Below are positions 1 to 9,700 of a DNA stretch of 64,000 nt, piece by piece; positions within the stretch are counted from its first letter, which is position 1; every line of letters starts with the position of its first letter. The notes beneath the pieces are model-generated. The model ran no database searches. It saw only the letters and a program-made list of their open reading frames with translations, and was not told the DNA's origin. Where the stretch lies: positions 2,294,001 to 2,358,000 of the forward strand of contig NZ_CP109090.1 in the NCBI RefSeq assembly GCF_035917575.1, given 5' to 3'. Both the position numbers and the translations under genes were made by a program. The stretch comes from Streptomyces sp. NBC_01788 (lineage in GTDB: Bacteria > Actinomycetota > Actinomycetes > Streptomycetales > Streptomycetaceae).

Positions 1-198
1 GAACCGGGCGACCGACCGCGCCCCGGCCACGTCACCCACGTCGGCGGCGAACGTCAACGCGCCCGGCACCCCGGCCCCGTGCAGCACCTCGCCCCGACGG
101 CCGAGCAGCAGCACCCGGTCCCCGCCGGTCGCGAAGGTCAGCGCCGCGGCGAGTCCGATCCCCGTACCGCCCCCGCTGATGACGACGTTGCGACTCAT
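1..198 (-). CDS. SDR-family oxidoreductase, N-terminal part (cut by window edge)
   Basis: The ATG is at 198 on the minus strand and the reading frame runs off the window start after 66 codons. The N-terminus reads NVVISGGGTGIG, the glycine-rich TGxxxGxG nucleotide-binding turn of classical short-chain dehydrogenases. An Asp-Val pair near residue 60 (AADVGD) fits the adenine-ring-binding position. The substrate cannot be told because the catalytic Tyr-x-x-x-Lys region lies outside the window. The gene is read in the same direction as the antiporter and starts about 50 bp beyond the antiporter stop. Confidence 0.85.
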   Translation of the reverse strand, partial: MSRNVVISGGGTGIGLAAALTFATGGDRVLLLGRRGEVLHGAGVPGALTFAADVGDVAGARSVARF

Positions 199-250
199 GG
201 GCCGGAGCGTACCGAGACGGCACCGGCCGGTCCCGGATGTCGGGCGCGGC

Positions 251-1837
251 TCACCGCAGACTGCGTACGTCCAGGTGGCGCAGTACCCGGTCCACGATCT
301 CCGGGTCGGCCCCCGGCTCCCTGCGCGCCGCCAGCACCTCGTGCCGCGCCGCGCTCAGCATCTCGCTCTGGATCCGCCGCAGCCGCTTCAGCCTCCGTAC
401 GCGCTTGTCGTGGCCCTCCCTGCGCTCCTCCTCCCCCCACTGCGGGCTGATCCGCAGCCCGATGTCGAAGGCCCGCCGCAGCATCTGCTCGGACAGCTCC
501 TCCGGCAGTTCCTCGACCTCCTCGATCTCCCGCAGCCGCCGTCTGGCCGCCCGCGAAGCCCGCGCCGCCAGTTCCTCCTCGAACTCCTTCTCCCGTTCGG
601 TGTCCGCCCGCACCCCCAGCCGTTTGACCAGCCACGGCAGCGTGAGCCCCTGGAGGACGAGCGTCGCCATGATCACCCCGAAGGCGATGAACACGATCTC
701 GTCCCGGTCGGGGAAGGGCGCGCCGCTGTCCGTCCTCAGCGGAATGGCCAGGGCGAGCGCCACCGAGGCCACCCCGCGCATCCCGGACCACCACATGACG
801 ACGGTCTCCCGCCAGGTCATGGGGATGTCCTCCTCGTAGTCCCGCAGGGCGTGCAGCCGTCTGGTGAGCCAGGTGGCCGGCAGCAGCCACACCAGCCGCA
901 CGAGCACCACCACGCCCACGACCACGCCCGCCCAGCCCAGCAGCTCGCCCCAGCGGCCCGAGGCGGTGCGCAGCGCGTTGTGCAGTTCGAGGCCGATCAG
1001 CCCGAACGCGACCCCGGTGACGAGCGTGTCCACGACGTCCCAGACGGTGTGCCCGGCCAGCCGGGTCATCACGTCGTCGGCGTCGGAGGCGTACTCCGCC
1101 AGGAACAGCGCGGTGGTGAGCACGGCGAGGACCCCGGAGCCGTGCAGCTCCTCGGCCAGCACGTAGGAGGCGTACGGCACGAGCAGCGTCAGCCCGATCT
1201 GCAGGGTCGGGTCCCCCAGCAGGTCCAGCACCTTGTTCGTGCCCCAGCCGAGCAGCATGCCGACGGCCACCGCCACCACCGCGGACAGCACCAGGTCGAG
1301 CCCGGCCCGCCAGGCCGAGAACTCCCCGCTGACGGCGGCGGCGATGGCCACGTGGTAGAGGACGATGGCGGTGACGTCGTTGAACAGCCCCTCGCCCTCC
1401 AGGATCGACACCAGGCGGCGCGGCAGCCCGAGCTGTCCGGCCACGGCGGTCGCAGCGACCGGGTCGGGAGGCGCGACCAGCGCGCCCAGGGCCACGGCGG
1501 CTGCGACGGACAGCCCCGGCACGATGGCGTGGGAGACGAGAGCGACACAGAAGGTGGTGACGAACACCAGCGCCACGGCCAGCAGGAAGATCGGCCGTTT
1601 GTGCGCCGTGAACTGCCGCCAGGACGTGCGCCGTACGGCGGCGTAGAGCAGCGGCGGCAGCAGGGCGGGCAGGATCAGGGCGGGCGGGATGTCGATGTTG
1701 GGCACGAAGTGGAGCACGGCGAGGGCGATCCCGAGCAGCGTCATCAGGACCGGCGCGGGCAGCCCGAGCCGGTCGCCGACCGGGACGCTGATCACGGCCC
1801 CCAGCAACACGACGAACAGCAGGGCCAACTGATCCAC
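251..1837 (-). CDS. Na+/H+ antiporter, CPA1 family
   Basis: Integral membrane cation/proton exchanger of about 528 residues. The first about 400 residues are a run of hydrophobic helices; the core contains ALVAPPDPVAA and EGEGLFNDVTA, the conserved motifs of CPA1/NhaP exchangers (ion-binding Asp residues in the PPDP and FND stretches). The C-terminal about 120 residues are charged, helical and probably cytoplasmic. I chose the GTG at 1837 because GGAG lies eight bases upstream and the protein then begins directly with the first helix. An upstream GTG at 1867 has no ribosome site. The gene follows the acetyltransferase gene on the same strand. It probably serves pH and Na+ homeostasis. Confidence 0.88.
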   Translation of the reverse strand: MDQLALLFVVLLGAVISVPVGDRLGLPAPVLMTLLGIALAVLHFVPNIDIPPALILPALLPPLLYAAVRRTSWRQFTAHKRPIFLLAVALVFVTTFCVALVSHAIVPGLSVAAAVALGALVAPPDPVAATAVAGQLGLPRRLVSILEGEGLFNDVTAIVLYHVAIAAAVSGEFSAWRAGLDLVLSAVVAVAVGMLLGWGTNKVLDLLGDPTLQIGLTLLVPYASYVLAEELHGSGVLAVLTTALFLAEYASDADDVMTRLAGHTVWDVVDTLVTGVAFGLIGLELHNALRTASGRWGELLGWAGVVVGVVVLVRLVWLLPATWLTRRLHALRDYEEDIPMTWRETVVMWWSGMRGVASVALALAIPLRTDSGAPFPDRDEIVFIAFGVIMATLVLQGLTLPWLVKRLGVRADTEREKEFEEELAARASRAARRRLREIEEVEELPEELSEQMLRRAFDIGLRISPQWGEEERREGHDKRVRRLKRLRRIQSEMLSAARHEVLAARREPGADPEIVDRVLRHLDVRSLR

Positions 1838-1869
1838 GCTCAGCGCTCCGGGACGTCGGACGTTCACAC

Positions 1870-1888
1870 GGCAGGCTTCAAGCCTGCC
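1870..1888. repeat. 19-bp perfect palindrome between GNAT gene and antiporter
   Basis: The sequence GGCAGGCTT-C-AAGCCTGCC is a perfect 9-bp inverted repeat around one central base. It lies 33 to 51 bases upstream of the preferred antiporter start and downstream of the acetyltransferase stop. A one-base loop is a poor hairpin, so a protein-binding operator is at least as likely as a terminator. Confidence 0.5.
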
Positions 1889-1925
1889 ATGCCGCCCCGC
1901 TCACCGGCCGCTTCGGACCCGCGGG

Positions 1926-2393
1926 CTACAAGGCGCGCCGCATCGCGCGGTGCGGGATGCCCGCGTCGGGGAACTCCGGTCCGTACGCCGCGTAACCCAG
2001 CCGCTCGTAGAAGCCGAGCGCGTGGCTCTGCGCGTGCAGGTCCACCGCCGTGAGGCCACGCGCCCGTGCCGCGTCCTCGATCGCGCGCACCAGGGCCGCG
2101 CCGACGCCGAGACCGCGTGCCTCCTCGGTGACGGCGAGCCGTCCCAGGGAGCCGAGGGCCGGGTCGCCGCCGGTCTTCGCGGCGGCCTCCGCGCCGTGCA
2201 GCAGCCGCCCGGTGCCGAGCGGCACACCGTCGTCGCGGACCGCCAGCACGTGCACGGCGACGGCGTCGTACTCGTCGTACTCGATGTCCTGCGGGACGCC
2301 CTGCTCGACGACGAAGACCTCCTTGCGCACCGCGAAGCACGCCTCGCGGCCGGCAGGGTCCCCGACGACGCGCACCTCGTAGGGCACGCTCAT
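1926..2393 (-). CDS. GNAT-family N-acetyltransferase
   Basis: Protein of 155 residues with the GNAT acetyl-CoA fold. The N-terminal half carries the [17 protein letters not shown] stretch typical of the YjdJ/ElaA-like branch. The acetyl-CoA loop lies in [17 protein letters not shown] (R/Q-x-x-G-x-G/A pattern). The ATG at 2393 overlaps the rluD stop codon as ATGA, so it is very likely translationally coupled to the pseudouridine synthase gene. An ORF extension further upstream is only out-of-frame overlap with rluD. The acetyl acceptor is unknown. Confidence 0.85.
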   Translation of the reverse strand: MSVPYEVRVVGDPAGREACFAVRKEVFVVEQGVPQDIEYDEYDAVAVHVLAVRDDGVPLGTGRLLHGAEAAAKTGGDPALGSLGRLAVTEEARGLGVGAALVRAIEDAARARGLTAVDLHAQSHALGFYERLGYAAYGPEFPDAGIPHRAMRRAL

Positions 2394-3334
2394 GCGTACG
2401 TCTCCTCGCGGACCTGGTCCAGTGCCTTCTGGAGGTCCTCGGGGTAGTCGCTGGCGAACTCCACCCACTGGCCGTCGCCGGGGTGCTCGAAGCCGAGCCG
2501 GACCGCGTGCAGCCACTGGCGGGTCAGCCTCAGCCGCTTGGCGAGGGTGGGGTCGGCGCCGTAGGTCAGGTCACCGACGCAGGGGTGGCGGTGGGCGGCC
2601 ATGTGGACGCGGATCTGGTGGGTGCGTCCGGTCTCCAGCTTGACGTCGAGCAGGGAGGCCGCGCGGAACGCCTCGATCAGGTCGTAGTGCGTGACGGACG
2701 GCTTGCCGTCGGCGGTGACCGCCCACTTGTAGTCGTGGTTCGGGTGCCTGCCGATGGGCGCGTCGATGGTGCCGCTGGTCGGGTCGGGGTGGCCCTGGAC
2801 CAGGGTGTGGTAGCGCTTGTCGACCGTGCGCTCCTTGAACTGGCGCTTGAGCGACGTGTACGCGTACTCGGACTTGGCGACCACCATCAGGCCCGAGGTG
2901 CCGACGTCGAGGCGGTGCACGATGCCCTGGCGCTCGGCGGCGCCGGAGGTGGAGATGCGGTAGCCGGCCGCCGCGAGGCCGCCGATCACGGTCGGGCCGG
3001 ACCAGCCGGGGCTGGGGTGCGCGGCGACGCCGACCGGCTTGACGATCACGACCACGTCGTCGTCGTCGTGCACGATCTCCATGCCCTCGACCGGCTCGGC
3101 GACCACCTGCACGGGCGCGGGTGCCTGCGGCATCTCGACCTCGAGCCAGGCACCGCCGCGCACCCGCTCGGACTTGCCGGCCACCGTGCCGTCGACCAGC
3201 ACCTTGCCCGTGGCGGCCAGCTCCGCCGCCTTCGTACGGGAGAAGCCGAACATCCGGGAGATGGCGGCGTCGACGCGCTCGCCCTCCAGGCCTTCGGGCA
3301 CGGGCAGGGTACGGATCTCGGGAAGCGTGCTCAC
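2390..3334 (-). CDS. RluD/RluA-family ribosomal large subunit pseudouridine synthase
   Basis: Converts specific uridines of 23S rRNA to pseudouridine. The 314-residue protein has an N-terminal S4 RNA-binding domain (about residues 18-75, with [19 protein letters not shown]). The catalytic domain follows, with the signature [16 protein letters not shown]; Asp143 is the expected nucleophile. The start is GTG at 3334. The gene lies directly downstream of lspA (42-bp gap), an arrangement common in actinobacteria, and its stop overlaps the GNAT start. Which uridines it modifies (RluD-like positions versus others) cannot be read from sequence alone. Confidence 0.92.
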   Translation of the reverse strand: MSTLPEIRTLPVPEGLEGERVDAAISRMFGFSRTKAAELAATGKVLVDGTVAGKSERVRGGAWLEVEMPQAPAPVQVVAEPVEGMEIVHDDDDVVVIVKPVGVAAHPSPGWSGPTVIGGLAAAGYRISTSGAAERQGIVHRLDVGTSGLMVVAKSEYAYTSLKRQFKERTVDKRYHTLVQGHPDPTSGTIDAPIGRHPNHDYKWAVTADGKPSVTHYDLIEAFRAASLLDVKLETGRTHQIRVHMAAHRHPCVGDLTYGADPTLAKRLRLTRQWLHAVRLGFEHPGDGQWVEFASDYPEDLQKALDQVREETYA

Positions 3335-3376
3335 CCGTCGAGTATGCCGGACCGGTCCGGCGTTCCCGTCCCGGGC

Positions 3377-4090
3377 TCAGTCCTTGTGGACGGTCCCGTC
3401 CGGGTCGAGGCCGCGGAAGGAGAGCAGCACGATCAGGATGCCGCCGCAAACGATCGCCGAGTCGGCGAGGTTGAACACGGCGAAGTGCTTGGGCGAGATG
3501 AAGTCGACCACGGCGCCCTCGAAGACGCCCGGCGCCCGGAAGAGCCGGTCGGTGAGGTTGCCCAGCGCGCCGCCGAGCAGCAGGCCCAGCGCGATGGCCC
3601 AGGGCAGGCTGTAGAGCTTGCGCGCGAGGCGGGCGATCACCACGATCACGGCGGCCGCGATGACCGTGAAGATCACGGTGAAGGCCTCGCCGAAGCCGAA
3701 GGCGGCGCCCGCGTTGCGGATCGCCTCCAGTTGCAGCCAGTCGCCGATGAGCCGGATCGGCGGGCGGTGCTCCAGCTTGGCGACCACGAGCATCTTGCTG
3801 GCCAGGTCGAGGGCGTAGGCGATGGCCGCGACCGTGAACAGCACGGCGATCCGGCGCCGGCCGCGGGGCCGCTCGGCGGCGGGTGCCCGTCCGTCCGCGC
3901 CGGCCGGCGTCCCGCTCGTCCCGTCCGGGCCCGCCGCCGTGCCGCCGGTGCCGGGCCCGCCCGCCGGGGCCTGTGCCCCTTCGGCGCCGGACGGGCCGAC
4001 CGGGGCGGTGTCCCCTCCGGGTCGCTGCCGCCCCGCTCCCGCCGCCCCCGGAGTGTCCGGCGTACCGATGATGCGCTCCGCCTCTGCCAC
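3377..4090 (-). CDS. lspA: Lipoprotein signal peptidase (signal peptidase II)
   Basis: Membrane aspartyl protease that removes signal peptides from diacylglyceryl-modified prolipoproteins. The protein has 237 residues, longer than the usual about 165 because about 70 polar Gly/Pro/Ala-rich residues precede the first membrane helix. The core has four hydrophobic helices, the conserved [10 protein letters not shown] segment, and the two catalytic-Asp motifs (GNLTDRLF and [14 protein letters not shown]). The GTG at 4090 has AAGGGA just upstream. It is followed by rluD, with which it is probably co-transcribed. Confidence 0.95.
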   Translation of the reverse strand: MAEAERIIGTPDTPGAAGAGRQRPGGDTAPVGPSGAEGAQAPAGGPGTGGTAAGPDGTSGTPAGADGRAPAAERPRGRRRIAVLFTVAAIAYALDLASKMLVVAKLEHRPPIRLIGDWLQLEAIRNAGAAFGFGEAFTVIFTVIAAAVIVVIARLARKLYSLPWAIALGLLLGGALGNLTDRLFRAPGVFEGAVVDFISPKHFAVFNLADSAIVCGGILIVLLSFRGLDPDGTVHKD

Positions 4091-4151
4091 GTGAGTCCCT
4101 TGACCTAGGTACCTGACTGAGGACGAGACTACGGCACGCCTCGTACCCGGT

Positions 4152-6173
4152 TCAGTACCGGCGTTCCTGCTTCTGCTTGCACTCCACGCACAGGGTGGCC
4201 CGCGGGAAGGCCTGCATGCGGGCCTTGCCGATGGGGTTGCCGCAGGTCTCGCACAGGCCGTAGATGCCCGCGTCGAGCCGTTGCAGGGCCCGCTCGCTCT
4301 GGGTGAGCATCTCGCGCGCGTTGGCGGCCAGCGCCATCTCGTGCTCGCGGGTGATGTTCTTGCTGCCGGTGTCCGCCTCGTCGTCGCCCGCGCCGTCGCC
4401 GGAGTCCCGCATCAGGCCCGCGAGGGACTCCTCGGACGAGGTGATCTCGGCGCTCAGCCGCTCCATCTCGGACTCCAGCTCCGCGCGGGCCTCCGAGACC
4501 TCCTCCAGGGTCCAGGGGTCCTCGCCCGGGCGTACCGGGAGGTCGGCCGGATCCACCGCCGCGGCGATGCGTGCCTTGGGCACGGCGGTCTTGGCCGCCG
4601 CGGCCGTGCCAGGGGTCTTCTTCGCAACCACTGTCGTGGCTCCCGTCTGCTTCGCGGCCCGCGCCGCGCCCGCCTTCTTGGCCGTCCTCTTCCTGCCCGC
4701 ACCAGCACCGGAGACACCAGGAGCCACCACATGCCCCGCATCGTCCCCGCCCCCCGCCCCACCGCCCCGATCGCGCACGGTCCCCCCGCTCCCCGTCCGC
4801 CCGGCCTCCCGGGTCCCCGCGCCCTCGACGGCAGCCCCGTCGGCCACCGACTCCTCGCCGGCAGCGACCACCGCCCGCCGAGCGCCCTCTCGGCCCGCCT
4901 TACGGGTGACCCGCTCCTCCTCGGCGGCCGCACCCCCGCCGGAAGCCACCACCGACCGACGAGTGCCCTTGCCTCCCGCCTTACGAGTGGCCCCTCCCCC
5001 GTTGGCCCTCCGCGCACCCGGCTCCTCGACGACACCGCTGTCGGCGGCCGCGTCGACGGTCCCCATCGAGTCCTCGCCGGCGGCCTGCTCCTCCTCGGCG
5101 GCCGCACCCCCGCCGGAAGCCACCACCGACCCACGAGTGCCCTTGCCTCCCGCCTTACGAGTGGCCCCTCCCCCGTTGGCCCTCCGCGCACCCGGCTCCT
5201 CGACGACACCGCTGTCGACTGCCGCGTCGACGGTCCCCATCGAGTCCTCGCCGGCGGCCTGCTCCTCCTCGGCGGCCGCACCCCCGCCGGAAGCCACCAC
5301 GGACCCACGAGCGCGCTTTGCGCCCGCCTTACGGGTGGCCTCCTTGCCGGTGGCCGCCCTCCGGGCGCCCGGCTTCTCGGCGGCGCTGTGGGTGCCCGCG
5401 CTCCCGCAGTCGGTGTGCTTTCCCCCGGGCCTTTCGGACACGGCAGGTCCGGCCGCCACCGCGGCGCCCGCTTCCTCGCCCGCGGCGTGCTTCTTCACGG
5501 CCTCCCGTGCGGCACCCACGCCACGCCCGTCGGCCGCGCCACCATCGGCAGGGGCCTTCCCCGTGCCCGGCCGCTCGGCGGCGGCCTTCTTCGCGGCTGT
5601 CCGGGCTGTGCGCGCGCCCCTGCCGGCGGCATCCGCCGCGGAGAGGCTCTCGGCCGCCTTCTCCCCCGCGTCCGGGGCCTCCGCGGGCTCCGGCCCGGCG
5701 GGGGGCTTCCCCGGCGTGGTCCGCTCGCCAGGGGGCTTCTTCGCCGTGGCGCCCCTGGAGCGGAGTTCCGCGGCGGCGGGGCGCCGCTCAGGCGCCGCCC
5801 TGCCCGCCGCCGGCTTCTTCGCGGCGGCCTTCCGCGTGCCCTTCGCGGGAGCCGGCTGCGCCGGTTCCCGGGGCGCCGCCGTCGGCTCCCCCGCGGCAGC
5901 CGGTTCCTCCCCGGCCGGCCCCTGCCCGCGCCCGGCCGTGTTCGCCCTTGCCGTCGGGCCCCTGCGCCCGCGTCCGGTCGTCGGTCCGGCCTCGGCCGTC
6001 CGCTTCTGCTTCGGCGTGACCGGCTCCTTCATGGCCACCGCCTCCTTCGCGGCCCCGCCTGATGCCCTGGCCGCCGCTCGGGTGGTCTTCCTGGCCGCGC
6101 CGCCGGCGGCATCGGGACCGGTGCCCCGGGACCTGCCGGACGCCGACTGCTCGGCGGTCTGCTTCGCCACCAT
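4152..6173 (-). CDS. TraR/DksA-family zinc-finger protein with long Ala/Lys/Gly-rich N-terminus
   Basis: The last about 130 residues form a DksA/TraR-like unit: a helical hairpin ([20 protein letters not shown] onward), a [15 protein letters not shown] knuckle and a second Cys-x-x-Cys, together a four-Cys zinc finger. Known family members bind RNA polymerase through its secondary channel or other sites. The preceding about 540 residues are low-complexity, rich in Ala, Gly, Lys, Arg and Glu with AKK/ARK-like patches resembling histone H1 tails, and contain a 58-residue tandem repeat. The ATG at 6173 has GAAGGGG upstream; the frame stays open further but lacks such a site. Total 673 residues, much larger than a typical DksA (about 150). 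A DNA- or nucleoid-binding role for the tail is inference. Confidence 0.85.
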   Translation of the reverse strand: MVAKQTAEQSASGRSRGTGPDAAGGAARKTTRAAARASGGAAKEAVAMKEPVTPKQKRTAEAGPTTGRGRRGPTARANTAGRGQGPAGEEPAAAGEPTAAPREPAQPAPAKGTRKAAAKKPAAGRAAPERRPAAAELRSRGATAKKPPGERTTPGKPPAGPEPAEAPDAGEKAAESLSAADAAGRGARTARTAAKKAAAERPGTGKAPADGGAADGRGVGAAREAVKKHAAGEEAGAAVAAGPAVSERPGGKHTDCGSAGTHSAAEKPGARRAATGKEATRKAGAKRARGSVVASGGGAAAEEEQAAGEDSMGTVDAAVDSGVVEEPGARRANGGGATRKAGGKGTRGSVVASGGGAAAEEEQAAGEDSMGTVDAAADSGVVEEPGARRANGGGATRKAGGKGTRRSVVASGGGAAAEEERVTRKAGREGARRAVVAAGEESVADGAAVEGAGTREAGRTGSGGTVRDRGGGAGGGDDAGHVVAPGVSGAGAGRKRTAKKAGAARAAKQTGATTVVAKKTPGTAAAAKTAVPKARIAAAVDPADLPVRPGEDPWTLEEVSEARAELESEMERLSAEITSSEESLAGLMRDSGDGAGDDEADTGSKNITREHEMALAANAREMLTQSERALQRLDAGIYGLCETCGNPIGKARMQAFPRATLCVECKQKQERRY
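4914..5330 (-). repeat. 174-bp in-frame tandem repeat, about 2.4 copies
   Basis: The marker tcggcgg followed by the same flanking bases recurs at 4921, 5095 and 5269, exactly 174 bp (58 codons) apart. Neighbouring copies are nearly identical at the DNA level, including synonymous positions. Each unit encodes a segment with [24 protein letters not shown] and [11 protein letters not shown]. The number of units is an obvious candidate for strain-to-strain variation. Confidence 0.85.
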
Positions 6174-6186
6174 GGCCGCGGCCCCT

Positions 6187-6199
6187 TCACATATTGTGA
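6187..6199. promoter_or_regulatory. Short inverted repeat next to the TraR/DksA-like start
   Basis: TCACA-TAT-TGTGA lies 14 to 26 bases upstream of the ATG at 6173, in a locally AT-rich patch unlike the surrounding GC-rich DNA. It overlaps the region just upstream of the ribosome site, so it could be an operator. No regulator is assigned. Confidence 0.35.
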
Positions 6200-6432
6200 T
6201 CTTGCTCGCGAATCGTGCTGGGACGATAAATCGACTTGAGTCCCGCGGCAACGGGGCACGCCGCCCGATTCGCCCGCCTCGCGCGGATCGCGCGGCCGGC
6301 ATGCATGCGTTGTGCCCAGCTCGCCGCCACGTAATCCGACGAGCCGCACGTCCTACGATCCGGACGGCGCCGCCGCGCAACCGGGTCACCACCGGACGGA
6401 AAATCGGTTCGGCCCCGGTCGCCGGGGCGCCG

Positions 6433-6438
6433 TACACT
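6433..6438 (+). promoter_or_regulatory. ileS: Possible -10 element (TACACT) for ileS
   Basis: TACACT at this position would start transcription near 6445, about 15 bases upstream of the base of T-box stem I and so consistent with the leader. The -35 region is not clear (TTCGGC at 6408 is a poor match). The rest of 6174-6432 shows no gene; it is a divergent promoter region. Confidence 0.35.
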
Positions 6439-6454
6439 GGGCGGAGCGAAAAGC

Positions 6455-6747
6455 GTGGATGGGGACGAGTAGCGGCGTACGCAGCCAAGAGCGACCCGGG
6501 GACGGTGTGAGCCCGGGGGCGAGCGCGACGCGAAGATCACCCCGGAGCCGCCGGAAGAAAGCCCCCAGCACCGAGCCAGGGGCCGGTAGAACCGGTATCG
6601 CGACCTCAATGAGGGGGCTCGTCGGAGCGTACGGCGCACCGGTGGGCCAAGGAGGGTGGTACCGCGGGAGCGCGCCGCACACGGCGTGGACACACAAAGG
6701 CTCTCGTCCCTCCGACGGAAGGCAGCACATCCGCCGGAGGAAGCTCG
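6455..6747 (+). promoter_or_regulatory. ileS: T-box riboswitch (tRNA-Ile sensing, translational type)
   Basis: Leader RNA that measures uncharged tRNA-Ile. Visible parts, in order: a basal helix GGGG (6461-6464) with CCCC (6540-6543); an AGTA motif (6468-6471); a specifier loop GAAGATCA with Ile codon ATC at 6536-6538; and the T-box TGGTACCGCG beginning at 6657, whose TGG can pair with the tRNA acceptor end. GGAGGG (6651-6656) can pair with CCCTCC (6708-6713). The same CCTCCG (6709-6714) can instead pair with CGGAGG (6735-6740), which is the ribosome site. These two helices exclude each other, so regulation is of translation. This type is established for actinobacterial ileS. Confidence 0.92.
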
Positions 6748-9700
6748 TTGAATACGCAGCCGCAGTACCGCCAGGTGCCCGCGCAGGTCGACCTGCCCGC
6801 CCTCGAGCACGCCGTGCTCGACTTCTGGCGCGAGCAGAAGATCTTCGCCAAGAGCCTGGAGCAGTCCGAGGGCCGCCCCGAGTGGGTGTTCTACGAGGGC
6901 CCGCCCACCGCCAACGGCATGCCGGGCGCCCACCACATCGAGGCGCGCGTCTTCAAGGACGTCTTCCCCCGCTTCCGCACCATGCGCGGCTACCACGTGG
7001 CCCGCAAGGCCGGCTGGGACTGCCACGGCCTCCCGGTGGAGCTGGCGGTCGAGAAGGAGCTCGGCTTCAGCGGCAAGAAGGACATCGAGGCGTACGGCAT
7101 CGCCGAGTTCAACGACAAGTGCCGCGAGTCCGTGCTCCGCCACACCGACGCGTTCTCCGAGCTGACCACCCGCATGGGCTACTGGGTCGACCTCGACGAG
7201 GCCTACGTCACCATGGAGCCCGAGTACATCGAGTCCGTCTGGTGGTCGCTGAAGGAGATCTTCAACAAGGGCCTGCTGGTCCAGGACCACCGCGTCGCCC
7301 CCTGGTGCCCGCGCTGCGGCACGGGACTGTCGGACCACGAGCTGGCCCAGGGCTACGAGACGGTCGTCGACCCGTCCGTCTACGTCCGCTTCCCGCTCAC
7401 CTCCGGTCCGCTCGCCGGCCAGGCCTCGCTCCTGGTGTGGACGACGACCCCGTGGACGCTGGTGTCCAACACCGCGGTCGCCGCGCACCCCGAGGTGACC
7501 TACGTGGTCGCGACGGACGGTACGGAGAAGCTCGTCGTCGCCGAACCGCTCGTCGCCAAGGCACTCGGCGAGGGCTGGGAGACCACGGGCGAGACCTTCA
7601 CGGGCGCCGAGATGGAGCGCTGGACGTACCAACGCCCGTTCGAGCTGGTGGAGTTCACGGAGCCGGCCCACTACGTGGTCAACGCCGAGTACGTCACCAC
7701 CGAGGACGGCACGGGACTGGTCCACCAGTCCCCCGCCTTCGGTGAGGACGACCTGAGGGTCTGCCGCTCCTACGGCCTGCCGGTGGTCAACCCCGTCCGC
7801 CCCGACGGCACGTTCGAGGACGACGTCCCGCTGGTCGGCGGCGTCTTCTTCAAGAAGGCGGACGAGAAGCTCACCGAGGACCTCGGCGAACGCGGCCTGC
7901 TCTTCCGGCACGTGCCGTACGAGCACAGCTACCCGCACTGCTGGCGCTGCCACACCGCGCTGCTGTACTACGCGCAGCCGTCCTGGTACATCCGCACCAC
8001 CGCGATCAAGGACCGGCTGCTCGAGGAGAACGAGAAGACCAACTGGTTCCCCGAGAACGTCAAGCACGGCCGGTACGGCGACTGGCTGAACAACAACATC
8101 GACTGGGCGCTGTCCCGCAACCGCTACTGGGGCACGCCGCTGCCGATCTGGCACTGCGAGGACGGCCACCTCACCTGTGTCGGCTCCCGCGCGGAGCTGA
8201 CCGCCCTGACCGGCACCGACCAGTCGGAGCTGGACCCGCACCGCCCGTTCATCGACGACGTCGCCTTCCCGTGCCCGCAGTGCGAGAAGACGGCCACACG
8301 CGTGCCCGAGGTCATCGACGCCTGGTACGACTCGGGTTCGATGCCGTTCGCGCAGTGGGGCTACCCGTACAAGAACAAGGAGCTGTTCGAGAGCCGGTAC
8401 CCGGCGCAGTTCATCTCCGAGGCGATCGACCAGACCCGCGGCTGGTTCTACACGCTGATGGCGATCGGCACGCTGGTCTTCGACAAGTCCTCGTACGAGA
8501 ACGTCGTGTGCCTGGGCCACATCCTCGCCGAGGACGGCCGGAAGATGTCCAAGCACCTGGGCAACATCCTCCAGCCGATCCCGCTCATGGACCAGCACGG
8601 CGCGGACGCGGTGCGCTGGTTCATGGCGGCCGGCGGCTCGCCGTGGGCAGCCCGCCGGGTGGGCCACGGCACCATCCAGGAGGTCGTCCGCAAGACGCTC
8701 CTGACCTACTGGAACACGGTCGCCTTCCAGGCCCTGTACGCCCGTACGTCGGCCTGGGCGCCCACCGAGGCGGACCCGGCCCCGGCCGACCGCCCGCTGC
8801 TCGACCGCTGGCTGCTCAGTGAGCTGCACGCGCTGACCGACCAGGTCACGCAGGCCTTGGAGGCGTACGACACACAGCGCGCGGGCAAGCTGCTGTCGGC
8901 GTTCGTCGACGACCTGTCGAACTGGTACGTCCGCCGCTCGCGCCGCCGGTTCTGGCAGGGCGACAAGGCCGCGCTGCGCACGCTGCACGAGGTGCTGGAG
9001 ACGGTGACCAGGCTGATGGCGCCGATCACCCCGTTCATCACCGAGCGGGTCTGGCAGGACCTGATCGTGCCGGTGGCCCCGGGCGCCCCGGAGTCGGTGC
9101 ACCTGGCCTCCTGGCCGGAGGCGGACCTCGGGGCGATCGACCCGGAGCTGTCGAAGCAGATGGTGCTGGTGCGCCGCCTGGTGGAGCTGGGCCGTGCCAC
9201 GCGCGCGGAGTCGGGCGTCAAGACCCGCCAGCCGCTGTCCCGGGCCCTGGTCGCGGCGGCGGGCTTCGAGTCCCTGGACCGGGAGCTGCACGCGCAGATC
9301 ACAGAGGAGCTGAACGTCTCCTCCCTGGCATCGCTGAGCGAGGTCGGCGGGTCCCTGGTGGACACCACCGCCAAGGCCAACTTCCGTGCACTGGGCAAGC
9401 GATTCGGCAAGCGGGTGCAGGACGTCGCCAAGGCGATCGCGGGCGCGGACGCGGCGGCGCTGTCGCTGGCGCTGCGCGAGGGCACGGCGTCGGTGGAGGT
9501 CGACGGCGAGACGGTGACGCTCGCGCCGGACGAGGTGATCATCACCGAGACCCCGCGCGAGGGCTGGTCGGTGGCGTCCGACTCCGGTGCCACGGTCGCC
9601 CTTGACCTGGAGATCACGGAGGAGCTGCGCCGTGCCGGGCTGGCCCGGGACGCGATCCGGCTGATCCAGGAGGCCCGCAAGAACAGCGGCCTCGACGTGG

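Noticed and set aside
179..2053. 624-codon plus-strand open frame opposite the antiporter
   Set aside because: Rich in His, Gln, Arg and Gly as expected for antisense of a membrane protein gene; the antiporter on the other strand has clear family motifs.
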